DNA of 64,000 bases from Trichocoleus desertorum NBK24 (GTDB lineage: Bacteria; Cyanobacteriota; Cyanobacteriia; FACHB-46): NCBI RefSeq assembly GCF_030409055.1, contig NZ_CP116619.1, positions 4,007,628 through 4,071,627 on the forward strand. Direction: 5' to 3'. The notes below the pieces were generated by a model. That model was given only the letters and a program-made list of their open reading frames with translations, did no database searches and had not been told where the DNA came from. A program made the position numbers and the translations under genes. Of the stretch, positions 52,267 through 61,792 are shown one piece after another (position 1 is the first letter of the stretch; every line of letters begins with the position of its first letter).

Positions 52267-54051
52267 CTAATTGAGGTCTGGAGCCTCATCATCTTTAGGC
52301 TGCTCCGAGTCTGGCGGCGAAATATTGCCGAGGGGTGAAGCACTAGAAGCCTCGGATTGGATTGGCTCAAATACAGGACAATACCCTTCTGGGGCTACTT
52401 TGAAACCAAACAGAGGCGATATTTGATTCCAGCAGCGCTGTCCTCGGTAATGCTGACAGTTGCCGCAACAGTCTAGCGCCATTGGGACAGGGCGATCGCT
52501 GGTTGGAGTCAGTAGCTCCCATTGCGGCAAGCCTCGCAACACCAATTCTTCCCCTTGCCAACGCGCTTCGATTAAGCCTGTATCTGCAAAATTGTGCCAG
52601 CGGGTATCGACAGTAATCGCATCGGGCAGCGTAATCGTAACTACAGTGCCAAGCTCTGTCAGTTCTCCTTCGTAACTGGTTTCAGGGGCTGCGGGTTGCA
52701 AAAAGGTTTCACCCACAGGCAGCTCAACCACCGTTCCTGCGGCAGGAGAATGTAAGTGATAGCGGTTGTGCAACTCATCCAGACTGGTCAGATCAGACAA
52801 ATAGGTGGGAGAGCTATGCACAAACACCACATGCTGAGGCCGCAAATTGTGGATCAGTTGCGTGGTGCCAGGGCCATCGCAGTGATCCGCCAGCAAGTAG
52901 GTTTCTACCGCCAATCGGCCTGCGCGAATTTCAACTTGCAATCTTCGTTCTACCGCCTTGGATGGAGATAGAACCAGTTGACGACGGGGCGATCGCCCAG
53001 ATTCTGTTGCGTTAACAGTGGTTAATTTTTGAGGCAGCAGGAGTAGCCAAGGCCCATTGTCTGGACGGCAATACTCACTTAAATCTGCCGTAGCATCCGT
53101 GAGAATAATACAGGGAGGCTGCAAATGAGCCGCACTTAACAGTTCAATGGGGTTGAGGGCAACCGCATCTTGTAACCGTCGCACCCGTGGGCGAACTCGC
53201 TCATCCCAGAACAGAGGCTGATGCTGAGCAAAATTCTGCACGGTTGTGGGCAGATGAGGTAGCAACTGGATATAGGCATCGCAAGCGGCTGCAACCATGC
53301 CACTAACCCAGATGTTGATGTCGCGTCCAGTAAAGTGGTGGTGACTCCGCAACAACATTAATAGCTCTTGCCCTAAACCCAAAGTAGGCGTGGGGAGCAA
53401 GACTGAATAACCTTCGGCGATCGCTTGGCTGACTCGCTCGGCTACTTGGTTTTCTTGTTGCCGCCGCCGGGGATGCCGTGAGGTGCCATAACTTCCCTCC
53501 AAGATCAAGACATCGGGGCGCAATCCGCGCAGTTCTTCTAGCGGAAACCCTTCTACCAAACGAGAGTTGGAAAGAAAGCAATCTCCTGTATAAAAAACGG
53601 TGTAGCTACGCTGCGGCGTAGTGTAGGTGAGTAAGAAGGCCGCAGCTCCGGGTAAATGACCCGCAGGCCATAACTCAGCTGTCAAACCTTCGTGAAACTC
53701 AATCGGCGATCGCCAAGGCAAAGCTTGACAGAACGGAGGAATCTCGGCTGGGTCTAGTCCGGGCCAGTTAAACGGCAATAACTCGGTGGTAACTTCGCTA
53801 GCATAGATGGGCAGTTGAGGAAATGCTTCGTGTAGGGCTAGCAGCCCTTGGGCATGGTCTGGATGGGCATGGGTGCACAAGACCAAATCGGCAGGCAGAA
53901 CGCGATCGCCATCATTGCCATCTAAGACTAGAGGTGAAATATCTTGGAGACCGCAATCTAACAAAATCCGATGAGGCCCCATCCGTACCAGCAAGCAAAC
54001 TCCTTCGTCTGCGTGACCAGCACCGTAGGGCAAACATTCCAGCTCAACCAC
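52267..54051 (-). CDS. MBL-fold metallo-hydrolase (beta-CASP-like) with C-terminal Cys cluster
   Basis: Encodes 594 residues. The metal site is THAHPDH (about residues 60-66) with later ligands in WPAGHLPGA and YTGDCFLS. A beta-CASP-like middle region and a later Ser/His segment (VFVHSSPTY) resemble RNA-processing MBL nucleases of the CPSF type, though diverged. The C terminus adds a Cys cluster (CCGNCQHYRGQRCW and GYCPVFEP) that could bind zinc or iron. Cyanobacterial members are annotated only as MBL-fold proteins. Convergent with the response regulator, 15 bp apart. Confidence 0.8.
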   Translation of the reverse strand: MVELECLPYGAGHADEGVCLLVRMGPHRILLDCGLQDISPLVLDGNDGDRVLPADLVLCTHAHPDHAQGLLALHEAFPQLPIYASEVTTELLPFNWPGLDPAEIPPFCQALPWRSPIEFHEGLTAELWPAGHLPGAAAFLLTYTTPQRSYTVFYTGDCFLSNSRLVEGFPLEELRGLRPDVLILEGSYGTSRHPRRRQQENQVAERVSQAIAEGYSVLLPTPTLGLGQELLMLLRSHHHFTGRDINIWVSGMVAAACDAYIQLLPHLPTTVQNFAQHQPLFWDERVRPRVRRLQDAVALNPIELLSAAHLQPPCIILTDATADLSEYCRPDNGPWLLLLPQKLTTVNATESGRSPRRQLVLSPSKAVERRLQVEIRAGRLAVETYLLADHCDGPGTTQLIHNLRPQHVVFVHSSPTYLSDLTSLDELHNRYHLHSPAAGTVVELPVGETFLQPAAPETSYEGELTELGTVVTITLPDAITVDTRWHNFADTGLIEARWQGEELVLRGLPQWELLTPTSDRPVPMALDCCGNCQHYRGQRCWNQISPLFGFKVAPEGYCPVFEPIQSEASSASPLGNISPPDSEQPKDDEAPDLN

Positions 54052-54062
54052 GTCCGTAGTTA

Positions 54063-54185
54063 TTAGTGTGCAGAGCCATTGCCGTGATAGTTGTCAGAAT
54101 CGTAGAAACCGTTTCGAGTGCCAAAAAACAAGCACGAAATTGTAAATACAACGGTTAGAACAGCCAAAATTAACTTAACGTCCAT
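54063..54185 (-). CDS. ndhP: Probable NDH-1 subunit NdhP (40-residue membrane peptide)
   Basis: A 40-codon frame with one membrane helix (about 2-22) and the polar end NGFYDSDNYHGNGSAH. The short length, single helix and this tail fit the cyanobacterial NDH-1 small subunit NdhP as I recall it; this is recognition from memory without alignment. The frame is open to 54260, but the added residues look like leader sequence. No strong ribosome site is visible. The complex works in the thylakoid membrane in cyclic electron flow. Confidence 0.5.
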   Translation of the reverse strand: MDVKLILAVLTVVFTISCLFFGTRNGFYDSDNYHGNGSAH

Positions 54186-54337
54186 ATTTATAAACAGGGT
54201 AAACAGCAGTAGCAGTAAAGGGATTAACTTATGGAATGTGCGAAGACCTTTGCAGGCCAAAGCAGAGCAAACTTGACGGCATTGTAGAACAAACTGATTA
54301 AAATCTTAGCGATCGCAACATTTTTGACACAATTGCC

Positions 54338-54955
54338 GTGAGTTCGATTTCCACTGCTCAGTTTATTCAGCCCTCCTGGTTAGCTCGTCCTTCTACAGAG
54401 GTAGCCCCAGACTTGTTGGGCTGCACTTTAGTCAGGCAAACCCTGGATGGCACAATTGTACGCGGTTTAATTGTGGAGACTGAGGCTTATGCACCTGGTG
54501 ATCCTGCTTGCCATGCCTATCGCCGCCGCACGACTCGGAATTCGGTTATGTTTGGCCCCGCCGGACTCAGCTATGTTTATCTGATCTACGGCATGTATCA
54601 CTGTTTCAATGTAGTCACTGATGCCGATCAGGTGCCCAGTGCCGTCCTCATTCGAGCCTTGGAATTGCATACAATCCCTGCTTGGATCGACCCCATTAAA
54701 GAACGCAAACCCGACCGAGTGGCAGCGGGACCCGGAAAACTTTGTCGCGCCCTGCAAATTGATCTGAGCTTGACGGCTCTGCCCTTCGCACCAGGCCAGC
54801 CCTTATGGTTGGAGCATCGTCATCCCAACTGGCAGGAAGATTTCGATCAAGGAGCGATCGCCTTTGTCCAAACCACTCGCATTGGTTTAACCCAAGGTGC
54901 CGATCTACCTTGGCGCTGGTACATCAAACAATGTCCTGCGGTGTCCAAGCTCTAG
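54338..54955 (+). CDS. mpg: DNA-3-methyladenine glycosylase (AAG/Mpg family)
   Basis: Removes alkylated purines in base excision repair; 205 residues. Family signatures are visible: LLGCTLVRQ, IVETEAYAPGDPACHAY (containing the catalytic Glu), MFGPAGLSYVYLIYGMYHC and AAGPGKLCRAL. The start is a GTG at 54338. Complete for the bacterial form. Neighbour of a GerMN lipoprotein gene on the other strand. Confidence 0.92.
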   Translation: MSSISTAQFIQPSWLARPSTEVAPDLLGCTLVRQTLDGTIVRGLIVETEAYAPGDPACHAYRRRTTRNSVMFGPAGLSYVYLIYGMYHCFNVVTDADQVPSAVLIRALELHTIPAWIDPIKERKPDRVAAGPGKLCRALQIDLSLTALPFAPGQPLWLEHRHPNWQEDFDQGAIAFVQTTRIGLTQGADLPWRWYIKQCPAVSKL

Positions 54956-54967
54956 AATCTAGAAACT

Positions 54968-55633
54968 TTAGAGCGCGACTTCCTCCCCTTTTTCTGTAAA
55001 GCGAACCGACTCAATTTTCCATTGGGGATTGGCGGTCAAAGTTTTGTTTACAGCTCCCAGCAGTGCGAGTTGCTCACAGCTAGAAAGAGATTCTAGTTGC
55101 CGCCTAGAGTTTGGGCTGACCCGGAGATCCACCGTAGCAACTCGGCTATCTGGATTGATACTGACGCGATAGCCTGTCAAGCTAAAATCGGCGGTATCCC
55201 ATTGCGCTAACGTTTGACTGATGGCTGCTTCTATGGGCTGTTGCGCCGACACGGTTGCTGGCTGTGGCACTAAAGTTTCGCAATTGCTGTCCACCTTGTA
55301 AATCGTGACGGGCACTGTATTCTGAGCATTAGTATTTTGAGTATTCGCTGTTGTCGTTGCAGCTACATTTCTGCTGGGTGTATTTCTGCTGGACGTATTG
55401 AGTGACTGACTGCGGGTCGCGGCAGTGGGAGCAGGGCTAGCCTTTGCCTGAGGAGTGGGAGTGATACTAGGCACCGCAGCGGGTGCTTGAATAGCGGATC
55501 GGTTAGTCTGCGAATTTGGTGTGGAGGAGTCAGTGCGATCGCTCGCTTGATCCGAAGGGCTGCAACTGCTCAATCCTAAGAGCACGCTACCAGTCGCTAA
55601 AACCGCTAAAGATATTTTATAAAAGTTGATCAT
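54968..55633 (-). CDS. GerMN-domain lipoprotein
   Basis: Encodes 221 residues: a lipoprotein signal (lipobox LSSC), a Ser/Thr/Pro/Gln-rich linker (about 25-105) and a GerMN domain (about 110-221: VTIYKVDSNCE, QQPIEAAISQTLAQW, ATVDLRVSPNSR). GerMN domains are beta-alpha folds on cell-envelope proteins. In cyanobacteria they are thought to be structural or wall-associated. The ATG at 55633 is chosen over 55648 because it gives a standard signal peptide. Confidence 0.78.
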   Translation of the reverse strand: MINFYKISLAVLATGSVLLGLSSCSPSDQASDRTDSSTPNSQTNRSAIQAPAAVPSITPTPQAKASPAPTAATRSQSLNTSSRNTPSRNVAATTTANTQNTNAQNTVPVTIYKVDSNCETLVPQPATVSAQQPIEAAISQTLAQWDTADFSLTGYRVSINPDSRVATVDLRVSPNSRRQLESLSSCEQLALLGAVNKTLTANPQWKIESVRFTEKGEEVAL

Positions 55634-55836
55634 TTTTCTGCCTGTCATTGAACAAACTTCGACCGGACTCTACCACCGAAAGCGGGAGAGGGTTAGCATA
55701 GAACGTAGCGATGCCCCTAATCGGTATCGATGTTGAGTTTTGTTGTTTTCATGGACTCTAGTCCAGTCCCTGGTAGTAGATATCTCCTCTAGCCTGGTGG
55801 CCAGTCTTCCAGCGCGGGGGAGACGTAGGAGGTTTT

Positions 55837-57195
55837 ATGCTTACTCAGGAAGGCCGTGCCCTGCTGTCCGATATTGCTGACTTAAACCAGCTCAAGTCTG
55901 AGCTGAACCAGTTGCCTGCTATAGATGTGGGAGACTACATTGTGGAACTCCCTCCTGAGCGGCGGGCGATCGCCTTTCGCTTACTCAACAAAGGCCAAGC
56001 TACCGATGTGTTTGAATATCTCCCCTCCGAAGTGCAGGAGGAATTGATTAATTCAATGCATGGTACCCAGGTTTGCCAAATTGTTGAATCGATGCGACCG
56101 GATGATCGCGCGGAGTTGTTTGATGAGTTGCCCGCTGGGGTGGTGAAACGGTTGTTGCAACAGCTCAGCCCTGTCGAACGACAAGCCACAGCGACTATTC
56201 TAGGCTACCCCGAAGGCACCGCCGGACGGGTGATGACCACCGAGTATGTCCGCCTGCGCCAAGGTTTAACGGTCGAGGAAGCGATTCGCAAAATCCGCCT
56301 AACTGACCAAGACAAGGAAACCATTTATTACGCCTATGTCACAGACAACAACCGCAAACTAGTACAGGTTGTATCTCTGCGCCAACTTCTCTTTTCAATC
56401 CCTAATGCCCTGATTCAGGATATTGCCAGCGATCGCGTCCTCAAAGCTCGCACCGAAATGCCCCAAGAAGAAGTGGCGCAACTGATGAAGCGCTACGACC
56501 TCTTGGCCTTGCCTGTGGTTGATCGAGAAGACCGTCTAGTGGGCATCATTACGATCGACGACGTGGTGGACATTTTAGAAGAAGAAGCCACTGAGGATAT
56601 TCAGCGGCTTGCTGGAGGGAGTGGTGGCGAGGAGTCATCGCTGTCAGCCCCGCTCGATAAGTTGCGGAACCGCCTGCCCTGGTTGATGGGAATCATGGCG
56701 CTCTATATTGGAGCCTCTAGTGCGATCGCCCCTTTCCAAGAAACCATTGCCCTAGTCCCCGTACTGGCGGTAATCATGCCACTGTTCTCCAACACAGGTG
56801 GCACCGTTGGCATTCAGGCCCTAACCGTCACCATCCGTTCGTTGGGTGTGGGAGAAGTGACACCCGCAGACACCTGGCAGATTCTCCGCAAAGAACTCTT
56901 GGCAGGATTGGGAACCGCTTTGGCGCTGGGCACGACAATGGTAATTCTGTCCCTAATTTGGACTCCGCCTCAAGAGCGTTGGGTGTCACTGGTTGCGGGC
57001 TTAGTCATGGCAACCAATACCATCGTGGCTGTTACCTTAGGAGCCTTGCTACCAATGGGACTAAAGCGCCTGAAGCTAGACCCTGCCTTGGTCAGTGGGC
57101 CTCTAGTCACCACCATGCTCGACACGATCGGCTTTATCCTGTTTCTATCTCTGATCACACTCAGCTTGAGGGTGCTTCACTTGCCAGGAGGTTGA
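55837..57195 (+). CDS. mgtE: Magnesium transporter MgtE
   Basis: Encodes 452 residues. The N-terminal MgtE_N helical domain (about 10-130), a pair of CBS domains (about 135-260, with VDREDRLVGIITIDDVVDIL) and five membrane helices (about 285-450) occur in the standard order. The pore motif GNTGGTVG-like sequence appears as SNTGGTVGIQALT. The cytoplasmic domains close the channel when internal Mg is high. No M-box riboswitch was recognised upstream. Ribosome site AGGAGG is 5 bases before the ATG. Confidence 0.94.
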   Translation: MLTQEGRALLSDIADLNQLKSELNQLPAIDVGDYIVELPPERRAIAFRLLNKGQATDVFEYLPSEVQEELINSMHGTQVCQIVESMRPDDRAELFDELPAGVVKRLLQQLSPVERQATATILGYPEGTAGRVMTTEYVRLRQGLTVEEAIRKIRLTDQDKETIYYAYVTDNNRKLVQVVSLRQLLFSIPNALIQDIASDRVLKARTEMPQEEVAQLMKRYDLLALPVVDREDRLVGIITIDDVVDILEEEATEDIQRLAGGSGGEESSLSAPLDKLRNRLPWLMGIMALYIGASSAIAPFQETIALVPVLAVIMPLFSNTGGTVGIQALTVTIRSLGVGEVTPADTWQILRKELLAGLGTALALGTTMVILSLIWTPPQERWVSLVAGLVMATNTIVAVTLGALLPMGLKRLKLDPALVSGPLVTTMLDTIGFILFLSLITLSLRVLHLPGG

Positions 57196-57215
57196 AAAGC
57201 ATCACGTTAAACCGT

Positions 57216-60200
57216 TTAGCTACGTAGCAGTTGCTGTAAGGTCTGCAACAGTTCCTTAGCTGTAAACGGCTTGGTGAGGAAGGTTTTGACCCCCGCATTG
57301 GCGGCAGCAGTTAGTTTATCGCTGGTGACTAAACCACTCATGGCAACGGTTTTGAGCTGGGGGTTAATCTTTTGCAGCGTCCGGATGGTGGTAGAGCCAT
57401 CCATTGCAGGCATCATCATGTCTACTAAGACAGCGCTAATTTCCTGCTTGTGTTGAGCATAGAGGGCGATCGCGTCAATGCCGTCGTGAGCCGTGAGCAC
57501 CCGATAGCCAAAGGCTTCCAGCGAGGTCTTAGTAATGTCTCGAATTGCGGCTTCATCATCGACCACTAAGATCTGCTCATTGTTGCCCCAAGGTAACTCA
57601 GTGTTTTCGGCGGTAGTTTGGGGTAACGTTGCTTCTGTGGCTGGCAAGAACACCCGGAAACGAGTGCCTTGCTGGAGCTTGCTCGTGACATGAATAAAGC
57701 CACCGTGGCTCTTGACAATTCCTACCACTGTTGAAAGCCCTAGCCCAGTGCCTTTACCTAGCTCTTTGGTGGTGAAAAAGGGTTCAAAGATGCGATCGAG
57801 AATTTCTGGCGGAATGCCCTTGCCTGTATCGGATACGGTTATCGCAATGTAAGGGCCAACTTGAGCATCCAGGTGCATCCGGGCATAGTTGTCATCAATC
57901 ACCAAATTCTCAGCGATGATGCTAAGCGTCCCTCCGTCAATCATGGCATCTCTCGCATTCACAGAGAGATTCATCAGGACTTGATGTAACTGAGTTGCAT
58001 CTCCAGAAACTGTCCACAATTCTTGAGGAATATCTGTGTAAATCTCAATTGATTTTGGAAATGTTTCTTTGGCGATTTTGGCGATTTCTAGAATCAGGTG
58101 CCTAGTTTGGAGTAAAGTCCGCTCTCCTTCTAAACCCCTAGCAAAGGATAGAACTTGCCTGACCAAATCCGCCCCTCGTTTAGCGTTCAGCTCAACCGTA
58201 TGAAGTAAGCGCTGACTCTGCTCATCTTGAAGTTTGCGTTCTAGTAGTTGCGTGGACATGAGAATGGGAGCCAAGACATTGTTTAAGTCGTGGGCAATGC
58301 CGCCTGCCAACGTGCCAATACTCTCCATCCGTTGCGCTCGCAGGAACTGAGCCTCAATCTGTTTTTTCTCAGTGATGTCTGTATTGACGACTAAAACTGA
58401 TTTCGGCTGATTTTGCTCATCTCGTAGCAAAGTCCAGCGACTGGCAACCATCACTTCTTCGTCGTTGCGCTTTACTTGGTGCAACTCGCCATACCACTCA
58501 CCCTGGGCAATTGTCTGTTGCCATGCGACTTGGAGCTGCGAAGTGGACTCTTTGGTCAAAAGTTGATTTGCAGTTTGACCGATCGCTTCTGCCACAGTCC
58601 AGCCATATAAAGTCTCTGCGCCACGATTCCAAACCAGAATTTGGCTGTTTAGGTCTTGTACCCAAATGGCATCTGTTGCCACTTCTAGCAGTGCCGCCTG
58701 TTCCCGAAATTTCTGTTCGGCCTGTTGGCGCTGAGTGATATCAGTTTGCACGCCTACAAAGTAAAGTAGCTCGCCTGCTTCCGAAAAAATGGGTGAAATC
58801 CGGAGTTCGTTCCAGAAGGGTTGTCCGTCTTTGCGGTAATTCAGTATTGTTGTTTGGACTTCACGTTGTTCGGCGATCGCCTGACGCATTTTTGTGACTT
58901 CTTTGGGGTCTGTATCTGGTCCTTGTAGGAACCGACAATTCTGCCCCATCACTTCCTCTGGTTCGTAGCCAGTCATCCGACAGAAGGCCGAATTGACATA
59001 CGTGATTGGATTGTCGAGTTGGTGCGGGTCGGTGATCAGAACGCCATCCGACACAGCCGCGATCGCTCGTGCCAGCCGTAGGTTCTCTATTGCCGCCTGT
59101 TTTAAGGCTTGTTCTTGCTGTTTTTGAGCGGCGATCGCGGCTTGCTGTTCCACCCAATTTTGCTGTTCGTTCTGCACCCGCTCTCGGTAGTCCGCAAAGA
59201 AATCTGCTAAGTTAGGTGCTTCTTCTAAAAGTGCCTGAAAATGCCCTAAAACCCGCTCATCTGTGGTGTAAGTGACCTCTGGATGGGCTTCCATCCAAAA
59301 ATGGCAAGTTTTGACATAGGCAATAAAAGTAATTAAGTGCTGATAGGTTTCTGGCCCTAACAATCGGCGTAGCTCTTGCCGACAAAATTCTGCTGCCTCA
59401 GAATTCAGAAAAATAAAGATGGAGCAGTACAGGAGAGCCGTTTCCACCTCGACATCCCCTCTAGACATCGCTGAGAGCAGTTCCGGATGGGTAGACAACA
59501 GGCTGATGTGCTTGTCTACTTCTAGCTCAGTTGGGGGCGGCGCTTCCAGCAAGGTCAGGATCTCTTGCGCCTGCACTCCTAAAGGACGCAAAGAGCAACT
59601 GTGGCAGATCATGCAGTAAGGAATGGCGCAATAACGAGAAAGATAGGCAGATAGTTTTTCTTTAAATATTGCTGATAAAGGATTACTTAAATAAGCCAAC
59701 TGAGTTTGATGCCACAAGTTTTCGATGACTTGAGGGTGGGTCTCGGCTGGGCTGAAAAAAGGCGGCACAAACCCCAGTTGCGAGAGAATATGAGCTTGGA
59801 TTTCCTCACTCGTCCGCAGTGCCTTTTGGCTGAATGGGTTTGGCACTGGAGGGGTGGTTGCAGAAATGAGGCTAAGGCGCTGCCGTCGTAGTTCTAGCTG
59901 AGCCACAACCTGGCGGGCAAGAACGCGCAATGCTTCAACTTGCTCTGCACTGATCTCCCTGGGAACATGATCAATTACACAAAGCGTGCCTAAGCTAAAG
60001 CCTTCTGACGTGGTGAGGGGCACTCCTGCATAAAAGCGGATATAAGGCTCGGTAATGACAAGAGGATTGCGCGCAAATCGCTCATCTGCCAAAGCATTGG
60101 GCACTACTAGAATGTCATTTTGTAAAATCGCATAGGCACAGAAGGCCAGATCACGAGGAGTTTGAGTAACTGTTAGTCCTATCTTGGACTTGAACCACTG

Positions 60201-60365
60201 GCGATCGCGATCAATCAAACTGACGAGGGCGATTGGGGTACTACAAATATGAGCTGCCAAACGAGTTAGCTCATCGAAAGCAGGGTCAGATTCTGTATCT
60301 AGAATCTGGTATTGCTGTAGAGACTGAAGTCTCGCTGTCTCATGCTCAGGACAGGCAGCTTTCAT
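57216..60365 (-). CDS. LOV-domain hybrid histidine kinase with GAF and AhpD/CMD-like domains
   Basis: Encodes 1049 residues, soluble. Order: GAF (about 10-165); an AhpD/carboxymuconolactone-decarboxylase-like helical domain (about 185-400) with C251-M-I-C254-H255; a LOV domain (about 425-545) with the photoactive Cys477 in GQNCRFLQ and the flavin contacts Asn (NYRKDG, FWNEL) and Gln (FVGVQTD); a PAS domain; HisKA with His692 in GGIAHDLNN; HATPase (NLSVNARDAM, DTGKGIP, GKGTGLGLS); and a receiver with Asp982. It probably reports blue light, perhaps gated by a redox signal. Convergent with mgtE. Confidence 0.93.
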   Translation of the reverse strand: MKAACPEHETARLQSLQQYQILDTESDPAFDELTRLAAHICSTPIALVSLIDRDRQWFKSKIGLTVTQTPRDLAFCAYAILQNDILVVPNALADERFARNPLVITEPYIRFYAGVPLTTSEGFSLGTLCVIDHVPREISAEQVEALRVLARQVVAQLELRRQRLSLISATTPPVPNPFSQKALRTSEEIQAHILSQLGFVPPFFSPAETHPQVIENLWHQTQLAYLSNPLSAIFKEKLSAYLSRYCAIPYCMICHSCSLRPLGVQAQEILTLLEAPPPTELEVDKHISLLSTHPELLSAMSRGDVEVETALLYCSIFIFLNSEAAEFCRQELRRLLGPETYQHLITFIAYVKTCHFWMEAHPEVTYTTDERVLGHFQALLEEAPNLADFFADYRERVQNEQQNWVEQQAAIAAQKQQEQALKQAAIENLRLARAIAAVSDGVLITDPHQLDNPITYVNSAFCRMTGYEPEEVMGQNCRFLQGPDTDPKEVTKMRQAIAEQREVQTTILNYRKDGQPFWNELRISPIFSEAGELLYFVGVQTDITQRQQAEQKFREQAALLEVATDAIWVQDLNSQILVWNRGAETLYGWTVAEAIGQTANQLLTKESTSQLQVAWQQTIAQGEWYGELHQVKRNDEEVMVASRWTLLRDEQNQPKSVLVVNTDITEKKQIEAQFLRAQRMESIGTLAGGIAHDLNNVLAPILMSTQLLERKLQDEQSQRLLHTVELNAKRGADLVRQVLSFARGLEGERTLLQTRHLILEIAKIAKETFPKSIEIYTDIPQELWTVSGDATQLHQVLMNLSVNARDAMIDGGTLSIIAENLVIDDNYARMHLDAQVGPYIAITVSDTGKGIPPEILDRIFEPFFTTKELGKGTGLGLSTVVGIVKSHGGFIHVTSKLQQGTRFRVFLPATEATLPQTTAENTELPWGNNEQILVVDDEAAIRDITKTSLEAFGYRVLTAHDGIDAIALYAQHKQEISAVLVDMMMPAMDGSTTIRTLQKINPQLKTVAMSGLVTSDKLTAAANAGVKTFLTKPFTAKELLQTLQQLLRS

Positions 60366-60676
60366 TGATTTTCGTTGTTCCTGAATAAGTAGTGCTTGGC
60401 TAAAGCGGCGAAAAGGGCCAATACAGGCAAATTTTGAACCGATCTCTAAAGCTTTTTGATGAATAACGAGTGGGTTGGCTAACGCAGATCAATCAGGGCT
60501 GGATTGATTGCATACTGCTAACTAGGCGGGTTTCTGTCGGCTATGTTTATAATGCCCATTTAGTGGCAGAGTTACCTTAGCTAGATGGCGGAACCTACTG
60601 CGTTAAAATCCTACTGATCCATTGGTTCCGCAAAGTTTTAAAGTTGGAACCTGAGACTATCGGGCTAACTACCAGC
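60366..60676. promoter_or_regulatory. Divergent promoter region and pyrB leader with alternative hairpins
   Basis: The 311-bp gap serves the LOV kinase (minus) and pyrB (plus). A good -10 box TATAAT lies at 60548-60553. In the leader, GCGGAACC (60588-60595) pairs perfectly with GGTTCCGC (60624-60631). The GGTTCC core can instead pair with GGAACC (60646-60651) just before the start codon. The two stems exclude each other. An inverted repeat ATCAATC/GATTGAT sits near 60490. Regulatory use is inference. Confidence 0.45.
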
Positions 60677-61666
60677 ATGGCTACTACAGCTTGGACTCGC
60701 CGTCACGTCATTTCTTTAATGGATTTTGTTCCCGCAGAGTACGACACAGTCTTACAAACTGCTGCCAGTTTTCGAGAGGTCTTATCTCGGCGAACTAAGA
60801 AAGTCCCCACGCTTCAGGGACAGGTGGTTGCAAATCTATTTTTTGAGCCTTCCACCCGCACTCGTAGCAGTTTTGAGCTGGCTGCCAAACGTTTATCTGC
60901 TGATACTCTTAATTTTACTCCGGGAAATTCTTCTTTAACAAAAGGAGAGACGATTCTCGATACGGCCAAAACCTACTTGGCAATGGGTACCGATTTAATG
61001 GTGATTCGTCATCAGCAGGCAGGAGTACCCCAAGCGATCGCGGATGAGATGGATCGTTTAGCTTCTCTGGTCGGCGTGCTGAATGCGGGAGATGGACAAC
61101 ACGAACATCCCTCCCAAGCCTTGCTTGATCTATTTACAATTTGTACGCTGCTTGATCCAGAACGACCCCGATTAGATTTACTCGTTGGCAAGAAAATCGC
61201 GATCGTCGGAGATATTTTGCATTCACGGGTGGCGCGATCGAATATTTGGAGCTTGACCGCTAGTGGTGCAGAAGTGCATTTGGCTGGGCCTCCCACGCTT
61301 TTGCCCCAACTGTTTGCTGACTGTGGTAAAGATCGAGCGGGTAAGCTATTTTTGCACTGGAACTTAGAGCCAGCCTTGCAAGATGCAGATTTTGTTATGA
61401 CGCTGCGGTTGCAAAAAGAACGCATGACCCAGCATTTATTGCCCAGCTTGCGCGAGTACCATCAACAATTTGGTATCACCCGCGATCGCCTCAAACTCTG
61501 CAAGCCAAATGTCAAGGTGCTCCATCCTGGCCCGGTGAACCGGGGTGTAGAGATTAGTTCTGACCTCATGGACGACCCAGAGTTCAGCTTGATTTCGCAG
61601 CAAGTCACCAGTGGCGTTGCGGTTCGCATGGCTTTACTGTATCTAATGGGCAGTGGCAAAGCTTAA
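60677..61666 (+). CDS. pyrB: Aspartate carbamoyltransferase catalytic subunit
   Basis: Condenses carbamoyl phosphate and aspartate in pyrimidine synthesis; 329 residues. Carbamoyl-phosphate site [26 protein letters not shown] and [11 protein letters not shown] are all present. Lys of [12 protein letters not shown] matches the 80s loop. The frame is open to a TTG at 60644, but the ATG at 60677 gives the usual cyanobacterial length. No regulatory pyrI follows, as is normal for cyanobacteria. Confidence 0.94.
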   Translation: MATTAWTRRHVISLMDFVPAEYDTVLQTAASFREVLSRRTKKVPTLQGQVVANLFFEPSTRTRSSFELAAKRLSADTLNFTPGNSSLTKGETILDTAKTYLAMGTDLMVIRHQQAGVPQAIADEMDRLASLVGVLNAGDGQHEHPSQALLDLFTICTLLDPERPRLDLLVGKKIAIVGDILHSRVARSNIWSLTASGAEVHLAGPPTLLPQLFADCGKDRAGKLFLHWNLEPALQDADFVMTLRLQKERMTQHLLPSLREYHQQFGITRDRLKLCKPNVKVLHPGPVNRGVEISSDLMDDPEFSLISQQVTSGVAVRMALLYLMGSGKA

Positions 61667-61792
61667 AGAGTCTCAATTTGAGAGCTTGAAGAGAGATTCT
61701 GCAATTTCAATTCAAGATTATCTCTGTTTAACCCAAAGATCCGCACAATAGAGGCAGGACGTTCTATAAAGCTCACCCCTAAAATCACCCGC

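Noticed and set aside
55634-55836. M-box magnesium riboswitch before mgtE
   Set aside because: The conserved M-box strings are absent from the leader.
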